Shown in pieces: positions 8,918-19,100 of a DNA stretch of 64,000 nt; position 1 is the first letter of the stretch; each line of letters opens with the position of its first letter. This DNA comes from JAAYCI01 sp031549285 (GTDB lineage: Bacteria; Bacillota; Clostridia; Oscillospirales; Ruminococcaceae). The notes under the pieces were generated by a model that was not told the DNA's origin, did no database searches, and worked only from the letters and a program-made list of their open reading frames with translations. The stretch lies in NCBI GenBank assembly GCA_031549285.1, contig JAVBPZ010000015.1, positions 1 to 64,000 on the forward strand. Direction: 5' to 3'. A program made the position numbers and the translations under genes.

Positions 8918-10153
8918 CTACCGCGCCCAGTTCCCCGCCTGGAAAATCCGTACCTCCGCGCCGCTTTTGGTGGTGCCGGTCACCGCCATGCCCGGCGTGC
9001 CAATCATGATATCTTCATGAATCAGGCTGTCATTCAGGCCCATTTCTGCCAGCTGCGGGCGGCTCATCTCACCGCCGCCGGAAATGGTGGTGGGATATCC
9101 CGCCCCAAACGCCATGTGACAGGCGGCGTTTTCGTCAAACAGGGTGTTGTAAAACAACAATCCCGTCTGCTTCACCGGGCTGCTGGCCGGCACCAGCGCT
9201 ATCTCACCCAGGTGTGTCGCGCCCTCATCCACCCGCAGCATCTGCTGCAACAGGTCGTTCCCTTTTTCCGCGGTCGCCTCCACCGCCCTGCCTTCTTTAA
9301 AGTACACGGTGATGCCTTCAATCAAATTGCCGTTATACACATAGGGCAGGCTGCTCTTTGCCACACCCTCGGCGCGGGCGCGGTGGGGGGCTGTGAACAC
9401 TTCTTCGGTAGGAATATTTGCCAAAAACGGCACCCCTCCGGTGGAGTTTTCTTCCGCGCCGGCCCACAAGTTATCATCTGCAAGGCCAATCACCAAATCG
9501 GTTCCCAGTTCACTCTGCAGGCGCAGGCTCACCAGGTCCAGGCTCTGCAGCCAGTCTCGCTGCTTTTTCATCTCGGCCACATGCTGTTTCCACGCGCCCA
9601 CCGGGTCACCGGTATCCACACGGCACACCTGGAAAATGGCGTCCCACAGCTTTTGCACGGCGGCTGGGGCGGCCTCGCCGGGGAACACACGGGCGGCCCA
9701 CGCATCGCTGGGAATTGCCACCACGCTCCACTGCACCTTGTTGGACATGGTCATTTCCCACCACGGGCGCATCGCACGGCTGGCCGCCTCATTCGCGCGG
9801 TTCAGCTTGGTCACGTCCAGCCCCTTGTATATCTCCGGGTCCCGCGCAGAGATATTCAAAACCGCCACACCGCCGTCCGCCTCGGCATAATCCAGGTAAC
9901 TGCGCAGTCGCCACGGCTTTATGTCTTCCAGCACCGCCAGCTCGGTACGCTCCATACGTATCCTGCCCATTTTTTCATCCGCATAATGCGCCACCACCTC
10001 GCGCGCACCGGCTTCATATGCCGCCACCGCGCACATCTGCGCAAAAAATGCACCCTCCACCGGGCAGTTAATCACCAGTGTTTGGCCTTTTTGCAGGTTC
10101 ACCGCCGTCTTTACCGCAAAGTCGGCGTACAACCTCAGCTCATGCTCTTTCAC
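8918..10153 (-). CDS. M29 family metallo-aminopeptidase (AmpS-like)
   Basis: A cytosolic two-metal aminopeptidase of family M29 (thermophilic aminopeptidase T, AmpS), probably trimming N-terminal residues from peptides. The 411-residue length matches the family. Visible conserved parts are LYADFAVKTAVNLQKGQTLVINCP at the start, a central EGVAKSSLPYVYNGNLIEGI block, HLGEIALVP around residue 320, and a C-terminal metal-site region with NDSLIHEDIMIG followed by GAEVRIFQAGNW. The GTG at 10153 sits after GGAGGAGATA. The gene stands alone with its own promoter at 10310-10337. Confidence 0.9.
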   Translation of the reverse strand: MKEHELRLYADFAVKTAVNLQKGQTLVINCPVEGAFFAQMCAVAAYEAGAREVVAHYADEKMGRIRMERTELAVLEDIKPWRLRSYLDYAEADGGVAVLNISARDPEIYKGLDVTKLNRANEAASRAMRPWWEMTMSNKVQWSVVAIPSDAWAARVFPGEAAPAAVQKLWDAIFQVCRVDTGDPVGAWKQHVAEMKKQRDWLQSLDLVSLRLQSELGTDLVIGLADDNLWAGAEENSTGGVPFLANIPTEEVFTAPHRARAEGVAKSSLPYVYNGNLIEGITVYFKEGRAVEATAEKGNDLLQQMLRVDEGATHLGEIALVPASSPVKQTGLLFYNTLFDENAACHMAFGAGYPTTISGGGEMSRPQLAEMGLNDSLIHEDIMIGTPGMAVTGTTKSGAEVRIFQAGNWAR

Positions 10154-10309
10154 ACTATCTCCTCCGCAGGCGGCCCGCACACCCCTATCGGCAGGGCCTT
10201 CTTTTTTCACAGCATCATTGCATTTTTACAAAAACCACAGTGGGCGGCATGCCCGGCCGCTCCAGCCACACCACCCAAACTATAGTCATTCCATTATCTA
10301 CTATTCCTT

Positions 10310-10337
10310 ATTATAACTTTCTGGTAGCAAAATGCAA
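10310..10337 (-). promoter_or_regulatory. Sigma-A promoter of the M29 peptidase gene
   Basis: On the minus strand TTGCAT (10337-10332), a 16-base spacer and TATAAT (10315-10310). It lies about 160 bases ahead of the GTG start and after the glyS terminator. Confidence 0.6.
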
Positions 10338-10397
10338 CGCTATATCTATTTTTTGCCACAAAAAATTTTTCACGCCTGGTAAGCGGCGCCATCAAAA

Positions 10398-10437
10398 CAA
10401 AATGTCCCGCACCAGACGAACCAGCGGGACATTTTTA
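10398..10437 (-). terminator. Terminator of glyS
   Basis: Perfect 8-bp stem TGTCCCGC/GCGGGACA (10403-10410 and 10424-10431) flanked by A and T runs. On the minus strand it ends TTTTGTTTT, and lies about 90 bases past the glyS stop. The rest of the 10154-10527 gap contains only the peptidase promoter. Confidence 0.85.
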
Positions 10438-10527
10438 ATATAAGCAAATGATTGAAGCATCCACTACATCCAGTGGCCAAGATTATCTCGCCGCCGGCCA
10501 CCAACCAAAATACGGAAACGCCCATAC

Positions 10528-11913
10528 TTAGAAAGCCACTTTTTCCTCCAGCCAGGCCGACACCTCCGCTATCGGCACCCGCTCCTGGGCCATGCTGTCC
10601 CGCTCGCGGATGGTCACGCAGCCGTCTTCTTCAGATTCAAAATCATAGGTGATACAATACGGCGTACCCACCTCGTCCTGCCGGCGGTACCGCTTGCCAA
10701 TAGAACCCGTTTCGTCAAAATCCACCATGAACTTGTCTGTTAGCCGCGCATACAGTTCCTGCGCCTTGTCGGACAGCTTCTTGGACAGCGGCAGCACCGC
10801 CGCCTTATATGGCGCCAGCGCCGGGTGCAGCCGCATGACCACACGCTTGTCCTCGTTGCCTTTTTCGTCGGTCAGTGTTTCCTCGTCATACGCCTCCACC
10901 AAAAACGCCAGCGCCACACGGTCCGCGCCCAGGCTCGGCTCCACCACATAGGGAATATAATGCTCGCCGGACTCCTGGTCAAAATAACTTTGTTCCTTGC
11001 CACTGTGCTCGTTGTGGCGGCCCAGGTCGTAATCGGTACGGTCGGCAATCCCCCAAAGCTCGCCCCAGCCAAACGGGAACAGGTACTCAATGTCGGTGGT
11101 CGCCTTGGAGTAGAAGGACAGTTCCTCCGCCCCATGGTCCCGCATCCGCATGTTTTCCGGCTTCATCCCGAGGCTCATCAGCCATTCATTGCAAAAACCC
11201 TTCCAGTAGGCAAACCACTCCAGGTCGGTGTCCGGCTTGCAGAAAAACTCCAGTTCCATCTGCTCAAACTCCCGCAGACGGAACAAAAAGTTGCCCGGGG
11301 TAATCTCATTGCGGAACGCCTTGCCCACCTGGCACACACCAAACGGAATCTTGCGCCGGGTAGATCGCTGTATGTTGGTAAAGTTCACAAAGATCCCCTG
11401 CGCGGTTTCCGGGCGCATATACACTTCATTTTTCGAGTCCTCGGTAACCCCCATAAACGTCTTGAACATCAGGTTGAACTTACGAATATCAGTAAAATCC
11501 TTCGCGCCGCATCCCGGACAGGCAATACCATTCTCGCGGATATATTCGCTCATTTCCTCAAAGCTCATACCGGTGGGGTTGCCGCCGTGCTGCTCTATCA
11601 GTTGGTCCGCGCGGTAGCGGGTTTTGCAGGCGCGACAGTCCATCAGCGGGTCGGAAAAACCGCCCACATGCCCGGTGGCCACCCATACTTCCGGGTTCAT
11701 CAATATCGCGCTATCCAGGCCAACGTTGGTGGGGCTCTCCTGCACAAACTTCTTCCACCACGCCTTTTTCACGTTGTTTTTAAACTCTACACCCAGCGGG
11801 CCATAGTCCCAGCTGTTTGCCAGGCCGCCGTAAATCTCACTGCCGGCAAAAATAAATCCGCGGTTTTTGCACAGCGCGGTAATTGTGTCCATCGTCTTTT
11901 TGGTGTTTTCCAT
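10528..11913 (-). CDS. glyS: Glycyl-tRNA synthetase, homodimeric class II
   Basis: Charges tRNA-Gly. The 461-residue single-chain form is the alpha2 (GlyQS, eukaryote-like) type rather than the alpha2beta2 bacterial form. Motif 1 region GGLANSWDYGPLGVEFKNN is near residue 25, a zinc-binding-like set of cysteines (CRACKTRYR and CPGCGAKD) is near 95-150, class II motif 2 is at FRNEITPGNFLFRLREFEQME, and motif 3 at EPSLGADRVALAFL. The ATG at 11913 follows GTGGAGGGAACGGG; upstream in-frame codons are non-coding leader. A promoter lies at 11977-12006. Confidence 0.96.
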   Translation of the reverse strand: MENTKKTMDTITALCKNRGFIFAGSEIYGGLANSWDYGPLGVEFKNNVKKAWWKKFVQESPTNVGLDSAILMNPEVWVATGHVGGFSDPLMDCRACKTRYRADQLIEQHGGNPTGMSFEEMSEYIRENGIACPGCGAKDFTDIRKFNLMFKTFMGVTEDSKNEVYMRPETAQGIFVNFTNIQRSTRRKIPFGVCQVGKAFRNEITPGNFLFRLREFEQMELEFFCKPDTDLEWFAYWKGFCNEWLMSLGMKPENMRMRDHGAEELSFYSKATTDIEYLFPFGWGELWGIADRTDYDLGRHNEHSGKEQSYFDQESGEHYIPYVVEPSLGADRVALAFLVEAYDEETLTDEKGNEDKRVVMRLHPALAPYKAAVLPLSKKLSDKAQELYARLTDKFMVDFDETGSIGKRYRRQDEVGTPYCITYDFESEEDGCVTIRERDSMAQERVPIAEVSAWLEEKVAF

Positions 11914-11976
11914 CCCGTTCCCTCCACATGCCGCATTCCCGGCAATATTTCCTTTTTTCGCAATCTTCTTCGCCTT

Positions 11977-12006
11977 ATTGTACGGTTTCGCCGCGCACAC
12001 TGTCAA
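11977..12006 (-). promoter_or_regulatory. Sigma-A promoter of glyS
   Basis: Minus-strand TTGACA (12006-12001), 18-base spacer, TACAAT (11982-11977), giving a leader of about 60 bases before the glyS ATG. No T-box is apparent in so short a leader. Confidence 0.7.
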
Positions 12007-12075
12007 GCCTGCAACGGGAAATTTCCAAGCTGTTCTCTTTGTATGCCTACCCACCACCACATATCATCACACCGG

Positions 12076-12104
12076 TTGACGGATTTAACGCATTCTCTTA
12101 TAAT
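12076..12104 (+). promoter_or_regulatory. Promoter of tRNA-Pro
   Basis: TTGACG, 17-base spacer, TATAAT, ending 24 bases before the tRNA. It is a near-consensus sigma-A promoter, as expected for a stable RNA gene. Confidence 0.8.
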
Positions 12105-12128
12105 AATGTAGTTGCTACTATTTCATCA

Positions 12129-12204
12129 CGGGGCGTAGCGCAGGTGGTAGCGCGCTTGCTTTGGGAGCAAGATGCCGCAGGTTCGAGTCCTGTCGCCCCG
12201 ACCA
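12129..12204 (+). tRNA. tRNA-Pro (TGG)
   Basis: A 76-base cloverleaf with acceptor arms CGGGGCG/CGCCCCG, anticodon loop TTTGGGA (anticodon TGG, proline), T-loop GTTCGAGTC and an encoded CCA end at 12202-12204. It has its own promoter and a terminator immediately after. Confidence 0.96.
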
Positions 12205-12205
12205 C

Positions 12206-12244
12206 GTCGGCAATTGCCTATTGGGCAATTGCCGACTGTTTTTT
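12206..12244 (+). terminator. Terminator of tRNA-Pro
   Basis: Perfect 13-bp stem GTCGGCAATTGCC/GGCAATTGCCGAC with a 5-base loop, followed by TGTTTTTT. Confidence 0.92.
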
Positions 12245-12387
12245 ATGCCTTTTTTCGTTTGTTTTGTTTGAGAAAATCCTTTAAGGATACTCGAACCCTC
12301 CGTGTGATATAATTATTTTGGCAGTACTGGTAAGCCGCGACATTTACCACCGAGTATTTGTGTGGCATAAAGCTGGGGGTAATGGTA

Positions 12388-12840
12388 ATGATTACGGTGA
12401 GAAAAATGACAAAAGGCGACGCACCAGCGCTCTATGATATGGCATTGCGCGCATTCACACCCGATTATGAAAAATATGGGTTTTATCCGCCGGTACTCAA
12501 CCTAAAGAAAAAACGATTTTTGCCGCCTCTTCTCTTTGGCAATGTAATCTTAGCTGATGATGAAATGGTTGGCGCAGCTTTTGTTGCCACCATCGGAAAA
12601 AACGGGGAGATAGGTTCAATTTTTATCGACCCTGCCCACCAGAAAAAGGGGTATGGGTATGAGGCGATGCTGGCAATTGAAAAACGGTACCCGAAAATTA
12701 AAAACTGGAAGCTGGATGTACTGCGCGAAAACTACGGTCTGCACCATTTTTATGAATCTTTGGGCTATGTGAAAACTGGTGAGATGAGAGATCCCAAAAG
12801 CGGCCTTGCCGGGTTTGCTTACATAAAGCATTTGCAGTAA
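12388..12840 (+). CDS. GNAT family N-acetyltransferase
   Basis: A 150-residue acetyl-CoA-dependent acetyltransferase of unknown substrate. It has the GNAT fold order: ITVRKMTKGDAPALYDMA at the start, the beta-strand EIGSIFIDPAHQKKGYGYEAM containing the acetyl-CoA pyrophosphate-binding loop (QKKGYG), and the C-terminal LREN-YGLHHFYESLGYVKTGE motif. The ATG at 12388 follows GGGGGT with 7-base spacing; ATGs at 12382 and upstream are less well placed. A TGATATAAT extended -10 at 12305-12313 is the likely promoter. It is a single gene, ending before the hairpin at 12922. Confidence 0.85.
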   Translation: MITVRKMTKGDAPALYDMALRAFTPDYEKYGFYPPVLNLKKKRFLPPLLFGNVILADDEMVGAAFVATIGKNGEIGSIFIDPAHQKKGYGYEAMLAIEKRYPKIKNWKLDVLRENYGLHHFYESLGYVKTGEMRDPKSGLAGFAYIKHLQ

Positions 12841-12921
12841 GGGTGACATCGCCTATTCCGCCCGCGGTTTTGTTGAATTTTTGTTGGGTTTCCAAGCCCT
12901 GTAATTCCACTCGTACCACAC

Positions 12922-12969
12922 AAAACCCGCATGGGTTCGCATTTCTATCTGCGAATCCATGCGGGTTTT
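12922..12969. terminator. Bidirectional terminator after the acetyltransferase gene
   Basis: Long inverted repeat with 20-base arms (12922-12941 and 12950-12969, one mismatch) starting with AAAACCCGC and ending GCGGGTTTT. It works on paper in both directions between convergent genes. Confidence 0.85.
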
Positions 12970-13021
12970 CTCTATTATGAAGCCCAAATCATCCTCAGAG
13001 CATACACGCGAAAATATATTT

Positions 13022-13058
13022 GCCCCCTGATGTAGTTTGCCATTCTACCTCAGGGGGC
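13022..13058 (-). terminator. Probable terminator of the subtilisin-LRR gene
   Basis: A 14-bp stem with one mismatch (13022-13035 and 13045-13058) about 60 bases past the minus-strand stop at 13121. The tail on the minus strand is A/T-rich (AAATATATTTT) rather than a pure T-run. Confidence 0.6.
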
Positions 13059-13120
13059 CTACCCATCGTGTTTTCTTGCGCGCAAAACCATCGCTGCTGC
13101 TGCGCGATCAGATAAAAATT

Positions 13121-16100
13121 TTACTGCTGTTGCTTCCTGCGGGCTGCCAGAACGCAAACGACAGCAATCAGGCCCGCTAGAACGGATACGCCAATAACAA
13201 TACCCCACCATGGGAAACCGCCCTGGCTGATTTGCGCTGGCGATTGCAGCGGTACCTCTCTGTTCGAAATATCCTCCGAAATCACCTGGGAAGAAGCGCT
13301 CTGTTCCGGCGCAGAAGAAACAACCGTTGCCTCAGAAGAATTTCCGCTTACCGTAGAAGCAGGCTTTGGCGCAGTGGCAGCGCCTGCCGGACGTGTGGCA
13401 GCCGGTCGTGAGCCTCCGGCCGCACCTGCAGCAGGTGTCTGTGTGGGCGCTGGCGCCTGTGTGCTGGAAGGTGTCTGCGCCTTCGCCGGTGCCGCCACCG
13501 TGAGCGTGAAGCTGGCAGTTTTGGCTACCCCGCCCTCGGTATAGTTCACCGCGACCGTCTGCGTTCCGGCTGTGCCCAGCCGTGTTCCGTTCGCCGGGCT
13601 GGTGGTATATCCAGCCACCACACTGCTGCTACCGTCGCTGTAGGACGCCACAATGATCAGGCCTGAAAGATCCAACGCCTCGCCCACGGTATAGGCCGTT
13701 TTCGACGGCATGCCACCAACCGCAATGCTTTCCAGCACCACCGGCGCTGCCGCCACCGTCACCGTGAAGCTGACAGCCGCCGCGGTCACATCACCCTCGG
13801 TATAGTTTACCACGACCGTCTGCGTGCCCACCGCGCCCAGCAGCGTTCCGTCCGCCGGATTGGTAGTGTATCCTGTTACCGTACTGCTGCTGCCATTGCT
13901 GTATGCTGCCGTGATGACCAGCCCGGCAAGATCCAGCGCCTCGCCCGCGGTATAGGTCGTCTTCACCGGGACGCTGCTCACGGTAATGCTGTCCAGCACT
14001 GGCACTACCGGCTCGCTCTCCACCGCCACCGTAAAGCTGGCAGTCGCGGTCGCATCGCCCTCGGTATAGCTTATCGCAATTATCTGCGCGCCGGCTGTTT
14101 CTAGTACTGCGCCGTCCAGCAAGCTGCTGGTGTAATCGCTCACCACGTTTCTGCTGCCGTCGCTGTATATTGCCGTAACAACCAGCCCGGTAAGATCCAG
14201 TGTCTCGCCCACGACATAGGCCGTTTTTGCCGGCGTGTTGCTCACCGCAATGCTTGTCAACACCACCGGCACTACCGGCGCGCTTTCCACCTCCACCGTA
14301 AAGTTGGCGGTCCGGGTCTCGTCGCCCTCGGTATAGGTTACAACGACCGTCTGCGTATCAACTGTATCCAGCATTGCGCCATCCGCGGGGCTGGTGGTGT
14401 ACTCGGTCACCGTATTGCTGCTGCCATCGCTGTATGCCGCCGTGATGACCAGCCCGGCAAGATCCAGCGCCTCGCCCACGGTATAGGCCGTTTTTGCCGG
14501 GTTGCTGCTCACGGCAATGCTTTCCAGTGTCCCCGGCACTACCGACGTGTTTTCTACCGCCACCGTAAAGCTGGCGGTCCGGGTCTCGTCGTCCTCGGTA
14601 TAGGTTACAACGACCGTCTGCGTACCGGCTTCATCCAGCAGTGCGCCATCCGCCGGGCTGGTGGTGTACTCGGTCACCGTATTGCTGCTGCCATCGCTGT
14701 ATGCCGCCGTGATGACCAGGCCGGTAATGTCCAGCGTTTCGCCCACGGTATAGGCCGTTTTTGCCGGGCCGCCGCTCACGGCAATGCTTTCCAGCGTCGC
14801 CGTCACCACCGGTTTACTCTCTACCGCTACCGTAAAGCTGGCGGTCTTGGTCACATCGCCCTCAGTATAGCTTACCATCACCGTCTGCGAGCCCATCGCA
14901 TCCAGCAGCGCACCGTCCGCCAGGCTGGTGGTGTAGCCGGTCACCGCATTTCTGCTGCCGTCACTGTATATCGCGGTGACGGCCAGCCCTGTCAAATCCA
15001 GCGTTTCGCCTACGATATAGGCTGTTTTCGCGGGCAGGCTGCTTACCGAAAGACTTCTCAGTACCATAGTACCTGCCGGGTCAAAGTTGGCGATAGCATC
15101 ATACCCCGTTGCAGAAGCGAAGCTATAGTTGATCCAGCCGTACTCCTCATCCCCTGCAATCTTCTCTCCATCCACCGTCCAGTCTATAAAACGGCTGCCT
15201 TCACCGGGCCAGGCAGATATTTGGGAATATATCCCGTCGTAATATTCATATGCCACTACGCCCACATAACCGTTGCCGTTCGCAACAACCAAACACGGCT
15301 GCCCGACTATGGAATATTCTATTATGGTACATGGGTTCCCTCGGCAGCTGAGATTTGTCAGCTCGGTGCACGCTTTTGCGTCCAGTTCGGTCAGCTGATT
15401 GTACGAGCAATCCAAACTTTCCAACGCGGTATTGTTCGACACATCCAGCACGGTTAGTTGATTGTATCCACAGCTCAAGTTTTTAAGGTTTATATTGCTG
15501 GACACATCCAGCACGGTCAATTGATTAAAGCCGCAATCCAACCATTCCAGGTTGATGTTGTCTGCCACTTCCAGCACACTCAGTTGGTTTCCGTAGCACG
15601 CAAGCTGTTCCAGGCCGGTGTTGCTTTTTACCTCCATTTCTGTCAACTGGTTATTGCCGCAGAACAGTTCCACCAGGTCAGGATTCTCCGACACATCCAG
15701 CGATGTCAGTTGATTCTCATAACAACACAAAACCTCCAGTTGCGGGTTTTGCGACAGATCCAGCGATGTCAACTGATTATTGGTACACTGCAGAACTTTC
15801 AAACTCGTACTATTTGATACGTTCAGCTCGGTTAGCAGGTTGTTGCTGCAATCCAGTTCTTCCAGGCCGGTAAAATACGTAAGGCCGGTCATGTCGCGAA
15901 TGTTTTCACCCTGAAGATACAGGTAGCTAAACATTGCCAGTAATTCTACGTCGCCGGGCGTAACCGCACTGCCGCCGGTTCTGTCTCCGCCGTCTATTTC
16001 ATTCAGCATCCACAGCACCTCGGTACGGAAGGCCGGGTCGGGGAATTCCACGCAATACATATTATCCAGCCATTCCGCCACCACTTCCACGCAGGCAACA

Positions 16101-19100
16101 TTGCTGGTAATGCTGGGTATCCCTTCCGCCTGTGTGCTTATCACACAATAGAAATAATGAAAACCCACTTCCTGTGTTACCGGAATCATAAACGTCGGGT
16201 CGGTGGCGCCTTCTATTAGCTCCCCGCCGATATTCTTGTCCGCCATGTTCCCACTATACCACTGATACTGCAGTTCCTCGCTAAATGCCGCTGCTACCGT
16301 CAGGCTGCTGGTGGGATCCCCCTGTAGTACCGTGATGGCCGCTTCCGGCTGTGAGGTGATGGTGATAGACGGTTTTTGCAGAGCGTTCTGGGGGTAATAG
16401 AAGAAGGTTTTTTCCAATATAAGGCCTATTTCCTGCCAGCCGGAAACATCATAGATCCATCCCATGTTGTTCCAGCTGCAGTCCAAGTGGACCAGGGCGT
16501 TGTCACCGGTAACATCCAAATCATTCAGCATATTGCTGCCACAATCCAAATTCGTCAACCGGGTTTTGCCGGAAGCTTCCAGCGTTGTCAGCCGGTTGTA
16601 TGGGCAATACAAACTCTCGAGAGCGGTGTTGGCCGACAGATCCAGTTCGCTCAATGCATTGCTTTCGCAATACAATTCCAAAAGTGCCGTGTTGTTTGAC
16701 ACATCCAGCTCGGTCAGCTGGTTATCGCCACAGGAAATACTTTTCAAACCGGCACAACCGGATACATCCAGCGCGGTCAAGTCATTGTACCCGCAGCCCA
16801 AGGATAGAAGCGCACTGCTGTTCGGAAGGGATAGCTCTGTCAGTTGGTTGTTGCCACAATGCAAATCCTCCAGGCTGGTGCAGTGCGAAACATCCAGCGT
16901 ATTCAAGCGGTTGGACATACAGATCAAGCTGATTAGTTCCGGATGATTCGATATATCCAACATTCCGATTCCATTATTGTCACATTGAACAATCTGCAGC
17001 TTCGTGCAATTGCCTATATCCAGCGTTTGCAGGTTGTTGTAAGAGCAGATTACCGTCTGCAGTTCCGGGTTGTTGGAAAAATCCAGGGCGGTAAGGCCGC
17101 TGGAGAACGCCCAAAATTCCGCCAGCGCGGGGCTCCCAGATACATCCACCGTACGCAACGAGCGCGAAAATTCGCAAACCAAGGTTGTTAGTTTTGCATT
17201 GGCGGTCACATCCAGCTCGGTCAGCTGGTTGACAGCACAGTTTAAGAACACCAGCTCAGGACAGCTGGACACATCCAAATCGGTCAACTGGTTATAGTCG
17301 CACCATAACTCTGTAAGCGCAGGGTTGCCAGATACATCCAGTTCCACTAGCTGGTTGCCTTCGCAAATGAAGTTTTGTAGCGCCGGGTTACCCGATATGT
17401 CCAGTTCAGGCAGCTGGCAAAGGTAGCACCCAAAAACCGATAGCAACGGATTATGCGAAACATCCAGTTCTGTTAGGGGGTTTTCCCCGCAGTTAAAGAA
17501 TTCCAGCGCACCATTTTGAGCCACGTCCAGTTGCGTCAAGTCATTCACCTGGCACCACAACCCCTGCAGCAGCGGGTTTTTCGACACATCCAGCTGGGAA
17601 ATCCGGTTGTCGGAACAACTAAGCGCTTGCAGCAGCGGGTTTTTCGAGGTGTCCAGCTCGGTCAGCTGATTGCCGGGGCAATACAGGCTTTCCAGCCCGG
17701 AAAAGTACTGCAATCCGGTCATGTCTTTTATTTTCCTATTCGGCACATCCAACGACTGTATCTCCGCCAGTGCCGCTTTTTCGCTCGCATCCAGTATGTA
17801 GCTGGGTGTTCTGATGTTGCCGTCCTGATTCATCAGCCGCAGCACTTCACGCAGAAGGTTCAAATCTGGGAATGCCGCCGCATACATGCCTTGCCGCGCC
17901 TCAATCCATTGCGCCTCCAGCACTATGTTGTCGGTAACCGGTTCGTTAAAGTCAAACGTTTGGCCTGTTTCGCGCACGCGCCAACCATCAAATACATACT
18001 CTTCGCCTTGCGGGTACGGCGGCTCTATCAGTTTGTTGCCCGGCGCCACCTTCACGGTAACCGCATCCCGAACACCATCGTTAAAGTCATAGGTCACGTT
18101 CAACAGCGCGTCCGGCCCCAGCACCGCCGCATACGCGTTCACAATGCCATCCCCGTAATAGTCGTCTCTGCCCATATCGCCCGCGTCGCGCGCTGTTTGG
18201 CACAGGATATTACGCACATCGCCCGGCCGGTACCCGGGGTTTTGTTCCAGCAGCAGCGCGGCAACCCCCGCCACGGTTGGCGATGCCATGGAGGTACCGT
18301 CCCAGGCTTCAAACCCGCCACCCATTACCGTGGAGTAAATGGAACTGCCCGGGGCGGCAACATCCACGTCCGCCCCATAGTTTGAGTAACTATAATCAAA
18401 AATGCTGCCCGGCATTATGGCGGAAACCGCCATGGCTTCCGGATACGCCGCCGGATACCCCACCCGGGTGCTTTCGTTGCCGGCCGCGCAGATCACCACC
18501 ACGCCCGCTGCCACCGCATTGGCAATGGTTTTGCGCTCCAGCCAGCTGGGGTCGCCTTGCCGGCCCAGGCTCATGTTAATAACATTTGCGCCATGTTCTA
18601 CCGCATAGTTAATGCCACGCAGCAGCGCAGCCTCATTAAAGAGGCCCGGCGCCGACGGCATATCTGCTTTTATCGTCAGAATTTGCGCGTCTGGCGCGAT
18701 GCCGCTAAGCCAGGCAAGCCCCTCTTCCGTTTCTTCTTCGGTATATTGGTAGCCCGATCCCCCCCCCTCTGCATCATACACGGGTACCGCAGAAACCCGG
18801 GGCCCAGCGGCAATGCCGCTGACATGCGTGCCATGGCCATGAACATCATCCACATACTCAGGGCCCACTTCATTGGTGTGCGAATTGTACGATTCCTGGG
18901 AAATTTTCCCCGCAAACACCGGATGATCCACGTCTATGCCTGTATCAATAACGGCAACAACAACACCCGCGCCGGTGGCATTTTTCCCCCACGCAAGCTC
19001 AGTGTTCATTTCGTCGTGCTGCCATTGCAGCGTTGTCTCCCCTTCGTCTGCCGCATCTGCCGTGGGCGAATCTTCCGACTGCAGTGCAGCTTGTACGCTC

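Noticed and set aside
15221..17191. Periodic direct repeats of about 63 bases suggesting a CRISPR or minisatellite
   Set aside because: The period is that of the 21-residue LRR units of the protease gene; units are diverged and in frame, without constant repeats and unique spacers.
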